In this document: positions 35,703-44,382 of the stretch, piece after piece
How the letters are laid out: the number at the start of each line of letters is the position of its first letter
How positions within the stretch are numbered: the first letter of the stretch is position 1
Source of the DNA: Candidatus Thiodiazotropha sp. CDECU1
GTDB taxonomy: Bacteria > Pseudomonadota > Gammaproteobacteria > Chromatiales > Chromatiaceae
Assembly (NCBI RefSeq): GCF_963455295.1
Contig: NZ_OY734020.1
Coordinates: 4,216,001-4,280,000 of the forward strand
Reading direction: 5' to 3'
DNA length: 64,000 nucleotides
Position numbers and translations under genes: made by a program
Notes under the pieces: generated by a model
The model's database searches: none
What the model was told of the DNA's origin: nothing
What the model saw: only the letters and a program-made list of their open reading frames with translations

Positions 35703-36728
35703 ATGAGTTATAAAGTACAGGTTGAGCCCAGTGGTCATGAATTTTCGGTCGAATCGGGTGAGACCATACTCGATGCCGCCATCAGACAGGGTATCAATCT
35801 CCCCTACGGCTGCCGTAACGGCTTCTGTGGCGACTGTCTGGCTACCCTTGCAACCGGCCAGGTCGACTACCCCAACGGAATACCACCGGTGATGGTCGAT
35901 GACCAGAACGGCGAATGCTATATATGCCAGGCAACCCCCACTACGCATGTCACCATCGAAGTTAAAGAGATCGCCCAGTCGAAGGATATCCCGATCCGTA
36001 CCATGCCCTGTAAGATCGACCGCATTGAACGTCTCAACGATGACGTCATCCGGCTCTACCTGAAATTGCCGGAGGGGGAGCGACTGCAGTTTCTTGCCGG
36101 CCAATATCTTAATTTTGTCCTCCAGGATGGAACCAAACGCGCCTTCTCGATAGCCAATGCGCCCCATGATGACGACTTTATCGAATTGCATATCCGTCAT
36201 GTCAGCGGCGGCCTTTTCACCGATGTACTCTTCAGTGGCATGGAGGAGAAGACCATCATGCGCATCGAGGCACCCCTCGGCAGCTACTATCTGCGGGAAG
36301 AGTCATCTAAACCGATTATCCTGATGGGTGGCGGTACCGGCTTTGCGCCCCTCAAGGGTATCATCGAGCACGCCTTTCAAATCGGGATTCAACGCCCCAT
36401 GCATCTCTATTGGGGGGTACGCGCCAAGAGCGACCTCTACCTGCCTGAACTGCCACAGCAATGGGCAAGCAAGTATAGTAATTTCACCTATACGCCTGTG
36501 CTCTCCGAACCCGATGCCGGCTGGTCCGGCAAGACCGGCTGGGTACACGAGGCCGTCATCGAGGATCATCCCGATCTCAGCGGCCATGAAGTATACATGA
36601 GCGGTCCGCCACCGATGATCGAGGCCGGCAAAGAGGCCTTTCTCAGCCATGGCCTGGCCGGGGAAGAGCTCTATTCCGACTCGTTTGAATATGGGGCCGC
36701 CGCAACCAAGCAAAAGACCGGGACCTAA
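35703..36728 (+). CDS. Ferredoxin-type NAD(P)H reductase (CDP-6-deoxy-glucoseen reductase / UbiD-associated Fre-like)
   Basis: 341 residues. An N-terminal plant-type [2Fe-2S] domain has the cysteines C37, C42, C45 and C75 in the C-x4-C-x2-C-x29-C spacing. The remainder is an FNR-type FAD/NAD domain: KRAFSIANAP (FAD), GGGTGFAPLKGI (NAD phosphate) and YMSGPPPMIEAG. It transfers electrons from NAD(P)H through FAD to the iron-sulfur cluster. Relatives are encoded near ubiD and are annotated as flavin or ferredoxin reductases; the acceptor here is not defined. ATG 35703 is chosen by family length; ATG 35688 would add five residues. Confidence 0.88.
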   Translation: MSYKVQVEPSGHEFSVESGETILDAAIRQGINLPYGCRNGFCGDCLATLATGQVDYPNGIPPVMVDDQNGECYICQATPTTHVTIEVKEIAQSKDIPIRTMPCKIDRIERLNDDVIRLYLKLPEGERLQFLAGQYLNFVLQDGTKRAFSIANAPHDDDFIELHIRHVSGGLFTDVLFSGMEEKTIMRIEAPLGSYYLREESSKPIILMGGGTGFAPLKGIIEHAFQIGIQRPMHLYWGVRAKSDLYLPELPQQWASKYSNFTYTPVLSEPDAGWSGKTGWVHEAVIEDHPDLSGHEVYMSGPPPMIEAGKEAFLSHGLAGEELYSDSFEYGAAATKQKTGT

Positions 36729-36816
36729 AAAACCATCAATCCTGGTCAGGCACTACCCGAGGGGCACAAAAAGGGCCTGCTGTTGGGCGAAGAGGCGGTT
36801 TAATCTTTATTAATTA

Positions 36817-36853
36817 AACCGGTTTGGTTTGACAGATACAACCGATTTGGTTT
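36817..36853 (+). promoter_or_regulatory. Candidate operator: two direct repeats AACC(G/A)(G)TTTGGTTT
   Basis: AACCGGTTTGGTTT (36817-36830) and AACCGATTTGGTTT (36840-36853) differ at one position and start 23 bp apart, about two helical turns; the first includes the palindrome AAACCGGTTT. They lie 34-70 bp before the SatD-like gene, where promoter elements are expected. The binding protein is unknown; the SatD-like protein has a C-terminal helix-turn-helix and might bind. Confidence 0.55.
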
Positions 36854-36886
36854 AATATCTTCATAAACAACCAAAGAGGTTGACGC

Positions 36887-37528
36887 ATGTCTTACCTTGT
36901 TCTGATCGGCGATCTCGTCGCCTCGCGGCACTCCCCCGATCGCAAAGGTCTCCAGCATCGACTCAGCGCGCTACTGAAGACGCTGAATGAGCGAACGCCA
37001 AGACCGGTGTCGCCCTACACCCTGACCCTTGGTGATGAGTTCCAGGCCGTCTTCGACCAGGCAGAGCGTGTTTTCATCGACATCATTCAGATCATGGTGG
37101 CCCTGCACCCCGACCAAGTGCGATTTTCCTTGGGGCTCGGAGAGATCGCTACCGACCTGAATCCAGATCAGGCCATGGGAATGGATGGCCCGGCTTTCTA
37201 CCGAGCCCGGGATGGTATCAACCGGCTTAAGGATAGCGGCGACCTGTTTCACCTTGATGGACCACCTGAAAACTGGGCCCCGCTGGCTGAGGGAACCTTG
37301 CGCCTGCTTAGCCAGCGGATGCAAAAATGGGAGACCAACCGCCTGGCCATCCTGCATGGATTGCTGGTTGGTCATTCAGTAAAAGCTATCGCTGAAAGTC
37401 TGCATGTTTCAGAGCAGGCGGTATACAAGAACATCCGTAGCGGAGGACTGGAGGTGGTGATCCAGGTACTGTCCGCCTTGGCCGAACTTCTGAATAACTG
37501 TTTGACCGGGGATGCGTCAACTGCATAA
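36887..37528 (+). CDS. SatD-family protein with C-terminal helix-turn-helix
   Basis: 213 residues. It begins SYLVLIGDLVASRHSPDRK and has YTLTLGDEFQAVF and VRFSLGLGEIATDLNPDQA, the conserved blocks of the SatD family (named after the streptococcal sat operon). The last ~60 residues contain VKAIAESLHVSEQAVYKNI, a helix-turn-helix of the sigma-factor or LuxR kind. A cytoplasmic regulator is likely. It is followed 16 bases later by a multi-pass membrane protein, a pairing recurrent for SatD. Repeats upstream may serve autoregulation. Confidence 0.82.
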   Translation: MSYLVLIGDLVASRHSPDRKGLQHRLSALLKTLNERTPRPVSPYTLTLGDEFQAVFDQAERVFIDIIQIMVALHPDQVRFSLGLGEIATDLNPDQAMGMDGPAFYRARDGINRLKDSGDLFHLDGPPENWAPLAEGTLRLLSQRMQKWETNRLAILHGLLVGHSVKAIAESLHVSEQAVYKNIRSGGLEVVIQVLSALAELLNNCLTGDASTA

Positions 37529-37543
37529 ACAGGGAGCCAACGC

Positions 37544-38290
37544 ATGGAAGAATTGCTGTTTCTAAACGGCCTATTGCTCAGCCGACTGGTCTACATTTTC
37601 AACGACGGGCGCCTCTCCAGCCGCACATTGATTATATTTAGCCTGGTCCAGGTGGTGCTTTGTCTCCTGGTCTTTGCTGTTGGTTGGCTGCCCTCGATGT
37701 TTGCTGTGTTGGTGCTGCTTATCCTCTTGGCACCTGAGCGCTGGTTAGCCAAGGATTGGCTGAATGAAAGTCGCTTTATCGGACTTCTGATGATCCTGAT
37801 CGCGACTGCACTCCTCCGGGACAAGCTGATATTAGCACCCTGGCTTGAGACCGCACTCAGCGAAGCAGTGGACATGCTTTGGCACGAGGGGGCGAACATG
37901 GACGCGCTTCTGAGCCCGGGTCTCTGGTTCCTGTTGGGATTTCTGCTTGTAGCGAATGAGGCCAATCTCCTGATCCGCAGTCTATTCCACCGGTTCGGCC
38001 TGGAACCACAGCTGAAAGCAGATGATGTTAATCAACCCAATACTAATCAACTCGACGAGCAGGAGTTCAATGCCGGCCGCGTCATCGGCATATTGGAACG
38101 TTGGTTGATGTATAGCGTTCTATTGGTAAGCCAAAACTTCAACGTGATTGCCTTGATCATAGCGGCCAAGGGATTCGCACGTTTTCGCCAAATGGAAGAA
38201 CGCGCCTTCGCAGAGTACGTCCTGATCGGCACCCTCTCCTCAATGCTCCTGACTATTCTGGTTGCCCAGATCATAGGTCGCTTGATTTGA
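37544..38290 (+). CDS. Multi-pass membrane protein paired with SatD
   Basis: 248 residues with about seven hydrophobic segments (for example SLVQVVLCLLVFAVGWL, FLLGFLLVANEANLLI, LMYSVLLVSQNFNVIALII). It is similar to the membrane partners encoded next to SatD-family genes, sometimes assigned to DUF3307. The gene begins 16 bases after the SatD-like stop, with AGGGAG ahead of its ATG, so the two form an operon. Function unknown; it might be controlled by, or signal to, the SatD-like protein. Confidence 0.75.
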   Translation: MEELLFLNGLLLSRLVYIFNDGRLSSRTLIIFSLVQVVLCLLVFAVGWLPSMFAVLVLLILLAPERWLAKDWLNESRFIGLLMILIATALLRDKLILAPWLETALSEAVDMLWHEGANMDALLSPGLWFLLGFLLVANEANLLIRSLFHRFGLEPQLKADDVNQPNTNQLDEQEFNAGRVIGILERWLMYSVLLVSQNFNVIALIIAAKGFARFRQMEERAFAEYVLIGTLSSMLLTILVAQIIGRLI

Positions 38291-38298
38291 GTGGCCGG

Positions 38299-38775
38299 TT
38301 AATTCTCCTCGGGAGAATCCTCAAGTTTGGCTGAGCCAACGGCGCGGGCGTGGGCCTCGAAACCACCTTTGGCCTGCCATTCACGGATTCCACCCTGGAG
38401 GATTCTCACATTCTCGTGTCCCGCCAGACGCAGGGCAAAACCCGCCTGGGCTGACAGTGAGCCGGTATTACAGTAGACCAGCACCGGTTTGTCCCGCGGC
38501 AGTTCCGAACGCCGTGCCAGGATCTGGCGCCATTCGATATTCACCGCACCGGGGATATGTGCCTTCCCATATTGGGCTGCGCTACGAGTATCGACGATGA
38601 AAAAACTGCCCCAATCCTCGGCGGGTATCTGTTGCGCAAAGATGGTTGCACCACCATAGTCGACGAATTCGAAATACTCCTCCATCGCCTCGACGGCTTC
38701 ACCCTCTTCCTCTGCGAACGCGTTGTAGGCGTAAAAACAGAGGCAGATTGTCAGGACTAATATGTGTTGGTTCAT
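38299..38775 (-). CDS. Exported rhodanese-domain protein
   Basis: 158 residues. A signal peptide (MNQHILVLTICLCFYAYNAFA) is followed by an acidic stretch and one rhodanese domain with FFIVDTRSAAQYGKAHIPGA and the active-site loop YCNTGSLS (C102). Single-domain rhodaneses carry a sulfane sulfur on that cysteine. A periplasmic rhodanese suits an organism handling reduced sulfur, but the acceptor is unknown. It converges with the SatD operon and stops nine bases from it. Confidence 0.88.
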   Translation of the reverse strand: MNQHILVLTICLCFYAYNAFAEEEGEAVEAMEEYFEFVDYGGATIFAQQIPAEDWGSFFIVDTRSAAQYGKAHIPGAVNIEWRQILARRSELPRDKPVLVYCNTGSLSAQAGFALRLAGHENVRILQGGIREWQAKGGFEAHARAVGSAKLEDSPEEN

Positions 38776-38873
38776 GAGGTAAGCTTACAGGATAAGGTGG
38801 GTAGACATTAATCTAAGATACACTATACAGATAATTGTTCGTGCAATAAGCAGACGCCACTACTGACATTATG

Positions 38874-39212
38874 ATGACAGCCGACGAAATCAATACGATC
38901 AGGGAGAGATTGTTGCATCTGCAAGCGGAGCTGCAGGCCGTCGATGAGACATCGCAAGCGGCGGGAGAGACTGTCGAACTGGACCAGAGCCGGGTCGGAC
39001 GTCTGAGTCGTATGGACGCCATGCAGGCCCAACAAATGGCCCAGGAGACCGCCAGGAGACGTCTACAACAGCTATCAAAAATCGAGGGAGCCCTGCGGCG
39101 TATCGATGCAGATGAGTATGGTTATTGCTTTATCTGTAAAGAGGCTATCGATGTGCGCCGGCTGAATGCCGATCCTACCATCACGCGATGTATCGATTGT
39201 GCCGAGGTGTAA
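38874..39212 (+). CDS. TraR/DksA-type zinc-finger protein
   Basis: 112 residues: a long helical N-terminal part (ERLLHLQAELQAVDETSQAA, ETARRRLQQLSKIEGALRRI) and a C-terminal C4 zinc finger (YGYCFICKEAI and CIDC). The protein is shorter than DksA and lacks its usual coiled-coil-tip DxxDxA motif, so it is better called DksA-like. Such proteins bind the RNA polymerase secondary channel. ATG 38874 or 38871 could be the start. Confidence 0.85.
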   Translation: MTADEINTIRERLLHLQAELQAVDETSQAAGETVELDQSRVGRLSRMDAMQAQQMAQETARRRLQQLSKIEGALRRIDADEYGYCFICKEAIDVRRLNADPTITRCIDCAEV

Positions 39213-39229
39213 ACTCAGCATAGGCTGCA

Positions 39230-39250
39230 GGGTGGGGCAGGGCCCCACCC
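39230..39250. terminator. GC-rich hairpin between convergent genes
   Basis: GGGTGGGGC and GCCCCACCC form a nine-base-pair stem with a three-base loop between the DksA-like gene and the end of the methyltransferase gene. No T-tract follows on either strand, so it is only a possible bidirectional terminator. Confidence 0.45.
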
Positions 39251-39279
39251 ATCACAACTAAAATGCTGAAGTAAGCAGG

Positions 39280-40377
39280 TCAATTTTTGTGCATGATGTA
39301 GAAGTAGTTCTGAAAATCGTGCTCCAACTCCTTCACCTCGACCTGCTTGAAACCGGCCTCGCTCAACATCTGCAGGGCCAGCTCCTTACCCCACACTGTA
39401 CCCAGCCCGGCACCCTCCTGGGCCAGTGAAACCGTCATGCAGTGCATGGTGGAAAGGGTATAGAGCAAAGGTCCGATAGGGTGATCCAGATTGTTATGCA
39501 GATGACTCGATCCCTTGATGTCCTGCATCAGATAGACGCCATCGTCACGCAACGCTTGATGAATGGCGGCTAACACCCGATCCGGTGACTTCTGATCATG
39601 GATGGCATCGAAGGTGACGATCCAATCATATTCCTCTGTCTCATCCATGGTGGCCGCATCCTTGACCTCGAACAGCAGGTTGCTCAATCCCTGCCGCTGC
39701 GCCTCCTGCCGCGCCCAGTGTATGGCATCGCTGGAAAAGTCGTAACCGGTGAAGTTGCTGTTAGGGAAGGCCTTTGCCAATGAGAGCAGGGCCTGACCCC
39801 GGCCGCAGCCCACATCCAGCACATCGATGCCCTGCTCCAGGCGGGATAACTGACCATCGATCAATGGCAGGATATGTTCAAACAGGGCGCTGACCACCGT
39901 CTGCCCGCTATCCTCGGCCATCACTTCATGAAAGCGCTTGAAGCGGGTGTAGGGCACGCCGCCACCATTGTAGAAACAGTCGATGATGTCGTCTTCCACC
40001 TGGCCAAGCAACGGGACGTATTGGGCGAATACCGCCACATTGTCCGGGCTGGCATCCCTGGTCAGTAATCCGGCATGGGCTTGAGGCAAGCTATAGCTGC
40101 CATCCTCTGCCACATACGTGACAATACCGGCGGTCACCATGGCGCCCAACCACTCCCGCACATAACGTTCGTTCAATCCCGCCGACTCGGCGAGCCTATG
40201 ACTGTCTCCTGGTGGATACTTGGCCATGGTGTCGAACAATCCAGTGCGGTGACCGATGGATATCATCAGCGCTGTCGCTCCATGGTTGAGTATCTGTAAT
40301 AATTCCTCGGCAAAGAGGGCAGATTGATCATTGGATGCCGTCTGGTCGACAACGGGCAGATTGACTGGTTGACACAT
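39280..40377 (-). CDS. Class I SAM-dependent methyltransferase
   Basis: 365 residues. An N-terminal winged-helix-like part (about 20-100, MISIGHRTGLFDTM..., GLNERYVREWLGAMV) is followed by the SAM domain with motif I VLDVGCGRGQALLSL and later FDAIHDQKSPDRVL. The architecture is that of Rv2258c-like and O-methyltransferase-type enzymes. The substrate is not known. AGGAG stands eight bases before the ATG. The gene shares a 153-bp upstream region with the divergent BTAD-type regulator, which is the natural candidate for its control. Confidence 0.87.
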   Translation of the reverse strand: MCQPVNLPVVDQTASNDQSALFAEELLQILNHGATALMISIGHRTGLFDTMAKYPPGDSHRLAESAGLNERYVREWLGAMVTAGIVTYVAEDGSYSLPQAHAGLLTRDASPDNVAVFAQYVPLLGQVEDDIIDCFYNGGGVPYTRFKRFHEVMAEDSGQTVVSALFEHILPLIDGQLSRLEQGIDVLDVGCGRGQALLSLAKAFPNSNFTGYDFSSDAIHWARQEAQRQGLSNLLFEVKDAATMDETEEYDWIVTFDAIHDQKSPDRVLAAIHQALRDDGVYLMQDIKGSSHLHNNLDHPIGPLLYTLSTMHCMTVSLAQEGAGLGTVWGKELALQMLSEAGFKQVEVKELEHDFQNYFYIMHKN

Positions 40378-40478
40378 AATTATCTCCTCTGATAGTTCGC
40401 TGAATAAGTAAAATCACGCTTTAAACGATGCGTTATGTGCTAATTTATTCAGCAGGCGTCACAGCAGCCGACCGGCAA

Positions 40479-40500
40479 GCGTCAAAATAGCGTCAAAATT
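40479..40500. promoter_or_regulatory. Direct repeat GCGTCAAAAT with 11-bp period
   Basis: GCGTCAAAAT occurs at 40479 and again at 40490, exactly 11 bp apart, and GCGTCA occurs once more at 40456. SARP/BTAD activators of Streptomyces recognise heptamer direct repeats on one DNA face with the same 11-bp period. The site lies 30-50 bp ahead of the BTAD regulator's start and ~100 bp ahead of the methyltransferase. Confidence 0.6.
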
Positions 40501-40530
40501 CACCTAAAAAAATTTTCTCCGGAGCCTTGC

Positions 40531-43500
40531 ATGGAATTGTCTCTCTTCGGTGGCTTTCAGCTGACTGACGATACAGGTGCTGTAATCGACTTGAGGGCAC
40601 GCAAAACGAAGGCCCTGCTAGCCTGGCTGGCGTTACATCAGGAGAAACCTCAACCCAGGGACCGGTTGGCACTGCTGCTATGGGAGGAGAGCAACGATAC
40701 CCAGGCGCGCCACAGTCTGCGTCAGGCACTCAGCGGTTTGCGAAAGGTATTGGCCGGTCACGCCGACGCACTTATCGCCGATCAGGAGAGTGTGCTACTC
40801 AGGAGCGGTCATATCGACACCGACACCGGTGCATTTGACGCCCTGTTGAGGGATGGGTGCTCTCCAGAATACCTAACCCAGTTGGTATCCCTGTATGGCG
40901 GAGAATTCTTAGAAGGCTTCAATCCCCGCTCCAACAATTATGAGGAGTGGCTGATGACCCAACGCAGCCACTATCGGGAACTCGCCATCAGCAGCATGTC
41001 GAAGCTGCTGGATCACTTCCTGGAAAATTCTGAGTTCGAATCGGGAATCCGCCTGGCTATAAAACTACTTGCTAGCGATCCGTTGCAAGAACAGATCCAT
41101 CGCACCCTGATGCAGCTCTATGTCCGGCTTAAACGACCCGGTGACGCACTGCGTCAATATCGGCAGTGCCGACGCCTGCTGCTGCGTGAACTCGGTATCT
41201 CGCCGGAGGCGGAAACCGAGCAACTGTATAGTGAGATTCTTCAACAACGCAGTGCCAATGATAGTGGCGGCAAGGCCGTTGATTCACAGCGTCCCGCAGT
41301 ACTGAGATCGAAACAGCAGCCACCACCACCCACCCAGCCAGTCCAAACACCACAACAGATGCGTACGGTGACCGTCGTACACCTCCACCTGGGACACTAT
41401 CTGGAATTGTTGGCCAGGGACGATCCTGAGGATCTGCATAAGCTGAACAAACAGTTGCTTGATCGGTTACAGCCACTGATAACCCGTTACGGCGGCATAC
41501 TCCATCATCAACATGGGGATGCCATTGTCATACTCTTCGGTCTCGAGAAGGCCCATGGCAATGAGTGTGAAAAGGCACTTCAGTTAATCCTGGAACTGAG
41601 GCCGGAAAAAGAGCCGGCAGGAGAATGGTATGTCCAAATGGGGCTTCAGAGCGGTGTCGCTACAGGTGCTGTGATGAGCGATCCCAGCGGTACTGTTTCC
41701 GGAGCGGTATTCGCCCAGGCGGAAGAGTTGGCACGTTCAGGAGAACCTGGGGATCTTCTACTCACCGAATCTGCCTATCTGGGACTGCGACTAAATCTCG
41801 AGGCAACGAGACGAGATGCATCGGTATGGGCCATCACGGCTATCAGACCGGGGCAGGAGCAACAGGTCAATCTGCCTCCCTTCGTCGGGCGAACCCGGGA
41901 GTTAAGGCAATTCAAGACCGCTCTGGAGGCCTGCAGCGAAGACCTGGCAGGTGAAACCTATCTGCTTCGCGGTGAAGCGGGTATAGGAAAAACCCGCCTC
42001 TTGGGAGAGATCAGTCAGAGCGCAATTCCGATGGGAGTCAAACCCCATCAGGCATTGGTGCTCGACTTCGGTATGGAAGCAACGGCAGAACCCATCCCTT
42101 CCCTGCTGCGCCAGTTGTTGGGACTCGATAGCAATGCATCTGCCCATGAGATAGAAAACTCAGTGAAACAATCAATGGATGTGGAATGGAATCCAGCCAC
42201 CCACCCGATTGTGCTGCAGCGTCTGTTTCATCTTCAGCTCGAGACAGAAAAGACCTTTTCGATCGACAGCATCAGCGACGAGACACAGCAAAAAGGCATG
42301 CAGCAGATCCTGGGATCCATTCTCGCGAGTGCCACCCGGACGGCGCCACGCCTATTGATCGTGGAGGATATTCATTGGGCGGATCAGACGACCCTCGCCC
42401 ATATCGCCGGGCTTGCCGATGTCGTCAGCCGCTATGCAGCCCTGTTGATCATCACCTCACGGGTCGAAGGTGAACCCCTCGATCCCGCCTGGCGCAGCGC
42501 CATGCATGGGGCACCCTTAACCACCCTCGACCTGAGTCCGCTGCCAAGGGAAGATGCGCAGAATCTGGCGCATCAGATCAGCGACCAGGAGCAAAGATTC
42601 GTCTCCAGATGCATCGAGCGTTCGGGTGGTAACCCATTCTTTCTCGAACAGCTGCTGCTCGGCAGTAAAGACCCCGGGGAGAACGTACCGGACTCGATCC
42701 GCAGTCTGGTAATGTCGAGGCTCGATCTGCTGACCGCAAAGGACAGGCAGGCGGTTCAGGCTGCGGCTGTGCTGGGTCAGCGTTTCAAACTGGATGCCTT
42801 GGATCACCTCCTCGACAACCAAGACTATCGACCCGACGCGCTGCTCAAGCAACGCCTGCTGCAACCGGAAGGAGAAGGTTATCTGTTTGTCCATGCCCTG
42901 CTGCGGGATGCCATATACGATTCACTCTTGGCTTCTCATAGACGTGCCCTGCATATCAAAGCCGCCGCCTGGTATGAACAGCGTGATGCGGCCCTTTATG
43001 CCAGGCATCTGGACCTTGGCGGGAATGAGGCCGCGGCGGAGGCCTATCTCGGGGCAGCTCAATCGGCTATTCAGATGCTTGACTTCGACCAGGCGAAATC
43101 ACTGGCCAGGCGTGGCGCTGAAATTGCGCAAACAGAGAAGTTGGGCGCTCAACTGAACTGCCTGCAAGGGGATCTATTGATACATGCGGGTGCCATATCG
43201 TCCGCCATCCAGGCATTTGCCGCTGCCGCGGATTCAGCAGATGATGCAACTCTCCGTTGTCGCGCAATGATCGGGCAGGCCACCGGCCTGACGGTCCAGG
43301 ATAATCTGGATCAGGCCCTGGATATCCTGGAGCATGCCACCCCATTGGCGGAGACCAGTGAAGACAGCGCCATACTCACCGAACTACACTATCGACGCGG
43401 GGATATCCTGTTCGCCCTGGCACGCACCGATGAGTGCCTGCAAGCACACAGGGTGGCTGAATCCCAATCCAGACAATCCGACAATCCGCTGCTCGAGATT

Positions 43501-44382
43501 CGCGTCCAGGCAGGATTGGCGGATGCCTACTATGCCAAGGGACAAATAGTCACGGCGCAACGCCATTTCCAACGCTGCCTGGCGCTGGCAAAGGGGGAAC
43601 AGCGGTTGCCCCAGGAGGTCGGCAACCTCTCCATGTATGGCTTGACCCAGCTATATGCCAGCTCGATCCCGGATGCCCTGCAGACCCTGCATGAAGCAGG
43701 CAGGCTCGCCGCAGAATACGGCAACTTGCGGGCCGAGATGGCGGCCTATATGAACCTTGGTCTGGTACTGCTCTTCACAGATGATATCGACGCGGCGGAA
43801 CGATACGGCCAATTGGGACTGACACTGGCGCAACAACTCAGGGCCAGTCGTTTTTATGGCGATAACCTTGCCACCATCGGTGAGGCCAAGGTGTTGTTGG
43901 GAAACCTGGAAGAGGGTATCGACTACCTGCAACGCGCCTATCGGGCTGCCCTCGATTCCGTTCCAACCCACACCGCGCCTTTTATCCTTGGTGTACTGGC
44001 ACGGGTGACCCGGGACGAGAAACAGCGCCAAGATGCGATCCATGAAGGGCAGCGCTACCTGGATCAAGGCAGCCTCAGCCACAACTACCTGCACTTTTAT
44101 CAAAACATGATCGAGGTCCATCTTCACAAACGGGAACCTGACAGGATGCTCTTTTACGCAGATGCCTTGGCGGAATACACCCGGGAAGAGCCTCTCCCCT
44201 GGAGCGATTTCTATATCGCCCGGGGTCGGCTGTTGGCGCAAAACCTACGAAGTGAAGGTGATCGGGAAGTGTCGCTGCAGGCGAAACAGCTGCTCGATGC
44301 CGCCGCCAAGGCAGGCATCCATGCGGGCACGCAAGCGCTAAAGATAATTGCCGGTAACGGAACCGAGCAGCTTACTCGCTGA
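40531..44382 (+). CDS. BTAD/SARP-type transcriptional activator with cyclase-like, AAA and TPR domains
   Basis: 1283 residues. Order of domains: an OmpR-like winged helix (1-95, MELSLFGGFQLTDDTGAV), a bacterial transcriptional activation (BTAD) domain (~100-240, YGGEFLEGFN), a cyclase-homology-like region (~270-430, RYGGILHHQHGDAIVILFGL), an AAA/NB-ARC-type ATPase (~450-800, Walker A GEAGIGKT near 484, Walker B LLIVEDIHWAD) and TPR repeats to the end. The cyclase-like part lacks an obvious full set of metal residues and may only bind. Such proteins are large ligand-sensing activators. The gene is divergent from the methyltransferase. Confidence 0.9.
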   Translation: MELSLFGGFQLTDDTGAVIDLRARKTKALLAWLALHQEKPQPRDRLALLLWEESNDTQARHSLRQALSGLRKVLAGHADALIADQESVLLRSGHIDTDTGAFDALLRDGCSPEYLTQLVSLYGGEFLEGFNPRSNNYEEWLMTQRSHYRELAISSMSKLLDHFLENSEFESGIRLAIKLLASDPLQEQIHRTLMQLYVRLKRPGDALRQYRQCRRLLLRELGISPEAETEQLYSEILQQRSANDSGGKAVDSQRPAVLRSKQQPPPPTQPVQTPQQMRTVTVVHLHLGHYLELLARDDPEDLHKLNKQLLDRLQPLITRYGGILHHQHGDAIVILFGLEKAHGNECEKALQLILELRPEKEPAGEWYVQMGLQSGVATGAVMSDPSGTVSGAVFAQAEELARSGEPGDLLLTESAYLGLRLNLEATRRDASVWAITAIRPGQEQQVNLPPFVGRTRELRQFKTALEACSEDLAGETYLLRGEAGIGKTRLLGEISQSAIPMGVKPHQALVLDFGMEATAEPIPSLLRQLLGLDSNASAHEIENSVKQSMDVEWNPATHPIVLQRLFHLQLETEKTFSIDSISDETQQKGMQQILGSILASATRTAPRLLIVEDIHWADQTTLAHIAGLADVVSRYAALLIITSRVEGEPLDPAWRSAMHGAPLTTLDLSPLPREDAQNLAHQISDQEQRFVSRCIERSGGNPFFLEQLLLGSKDPGENVPDSIRSLVMSRLDLLTAKDRQAVQAAAVLGQRFKLDALDHLLDNQDYRPDALLKQRLLQPEGEGYLFVHALLRDAIYDSLLASHRRALHIKAAAWYEQRDAALYARHLDLGGNEAAAEAYLGAAQSAIQMLDFDQAKSLARRGAEIAQTEKLGAQLNCLQGDLLIHAGAISSAIQAFAAAADSADDATLRCRAMIGQATGLTVQDNLDQALDILEHATPLAETSEDSAILTELHYRRGDILFALARTDECLQAHRVAESQSRQSDNPLLEIRVQAGLADAYYAKGQIVTAQRHFQRCLALAKGEQRLPQEVGNLSMYGLTQLYASSIPDALQTLHEAGRLAAEYGNLRAEMAAYMNLGLVLLFTDDIDAAERYGQLGLTLAQQLRASRFYGDNLATIGEAKVLLGNLEEGIDYLQRAYRAALDSVPTHTAPFILGVLARVTRDEKQRQDAIHEGQRYLDQGSLSHNYLHFYQNMIEVHLHKREPDRMLFYADALAEYTREEPLPWSDFYIARGRLLAQNLRSEGDREVSLQAKQLLDAAAKAGIHAGTQALKIIAGNGTEQLTR

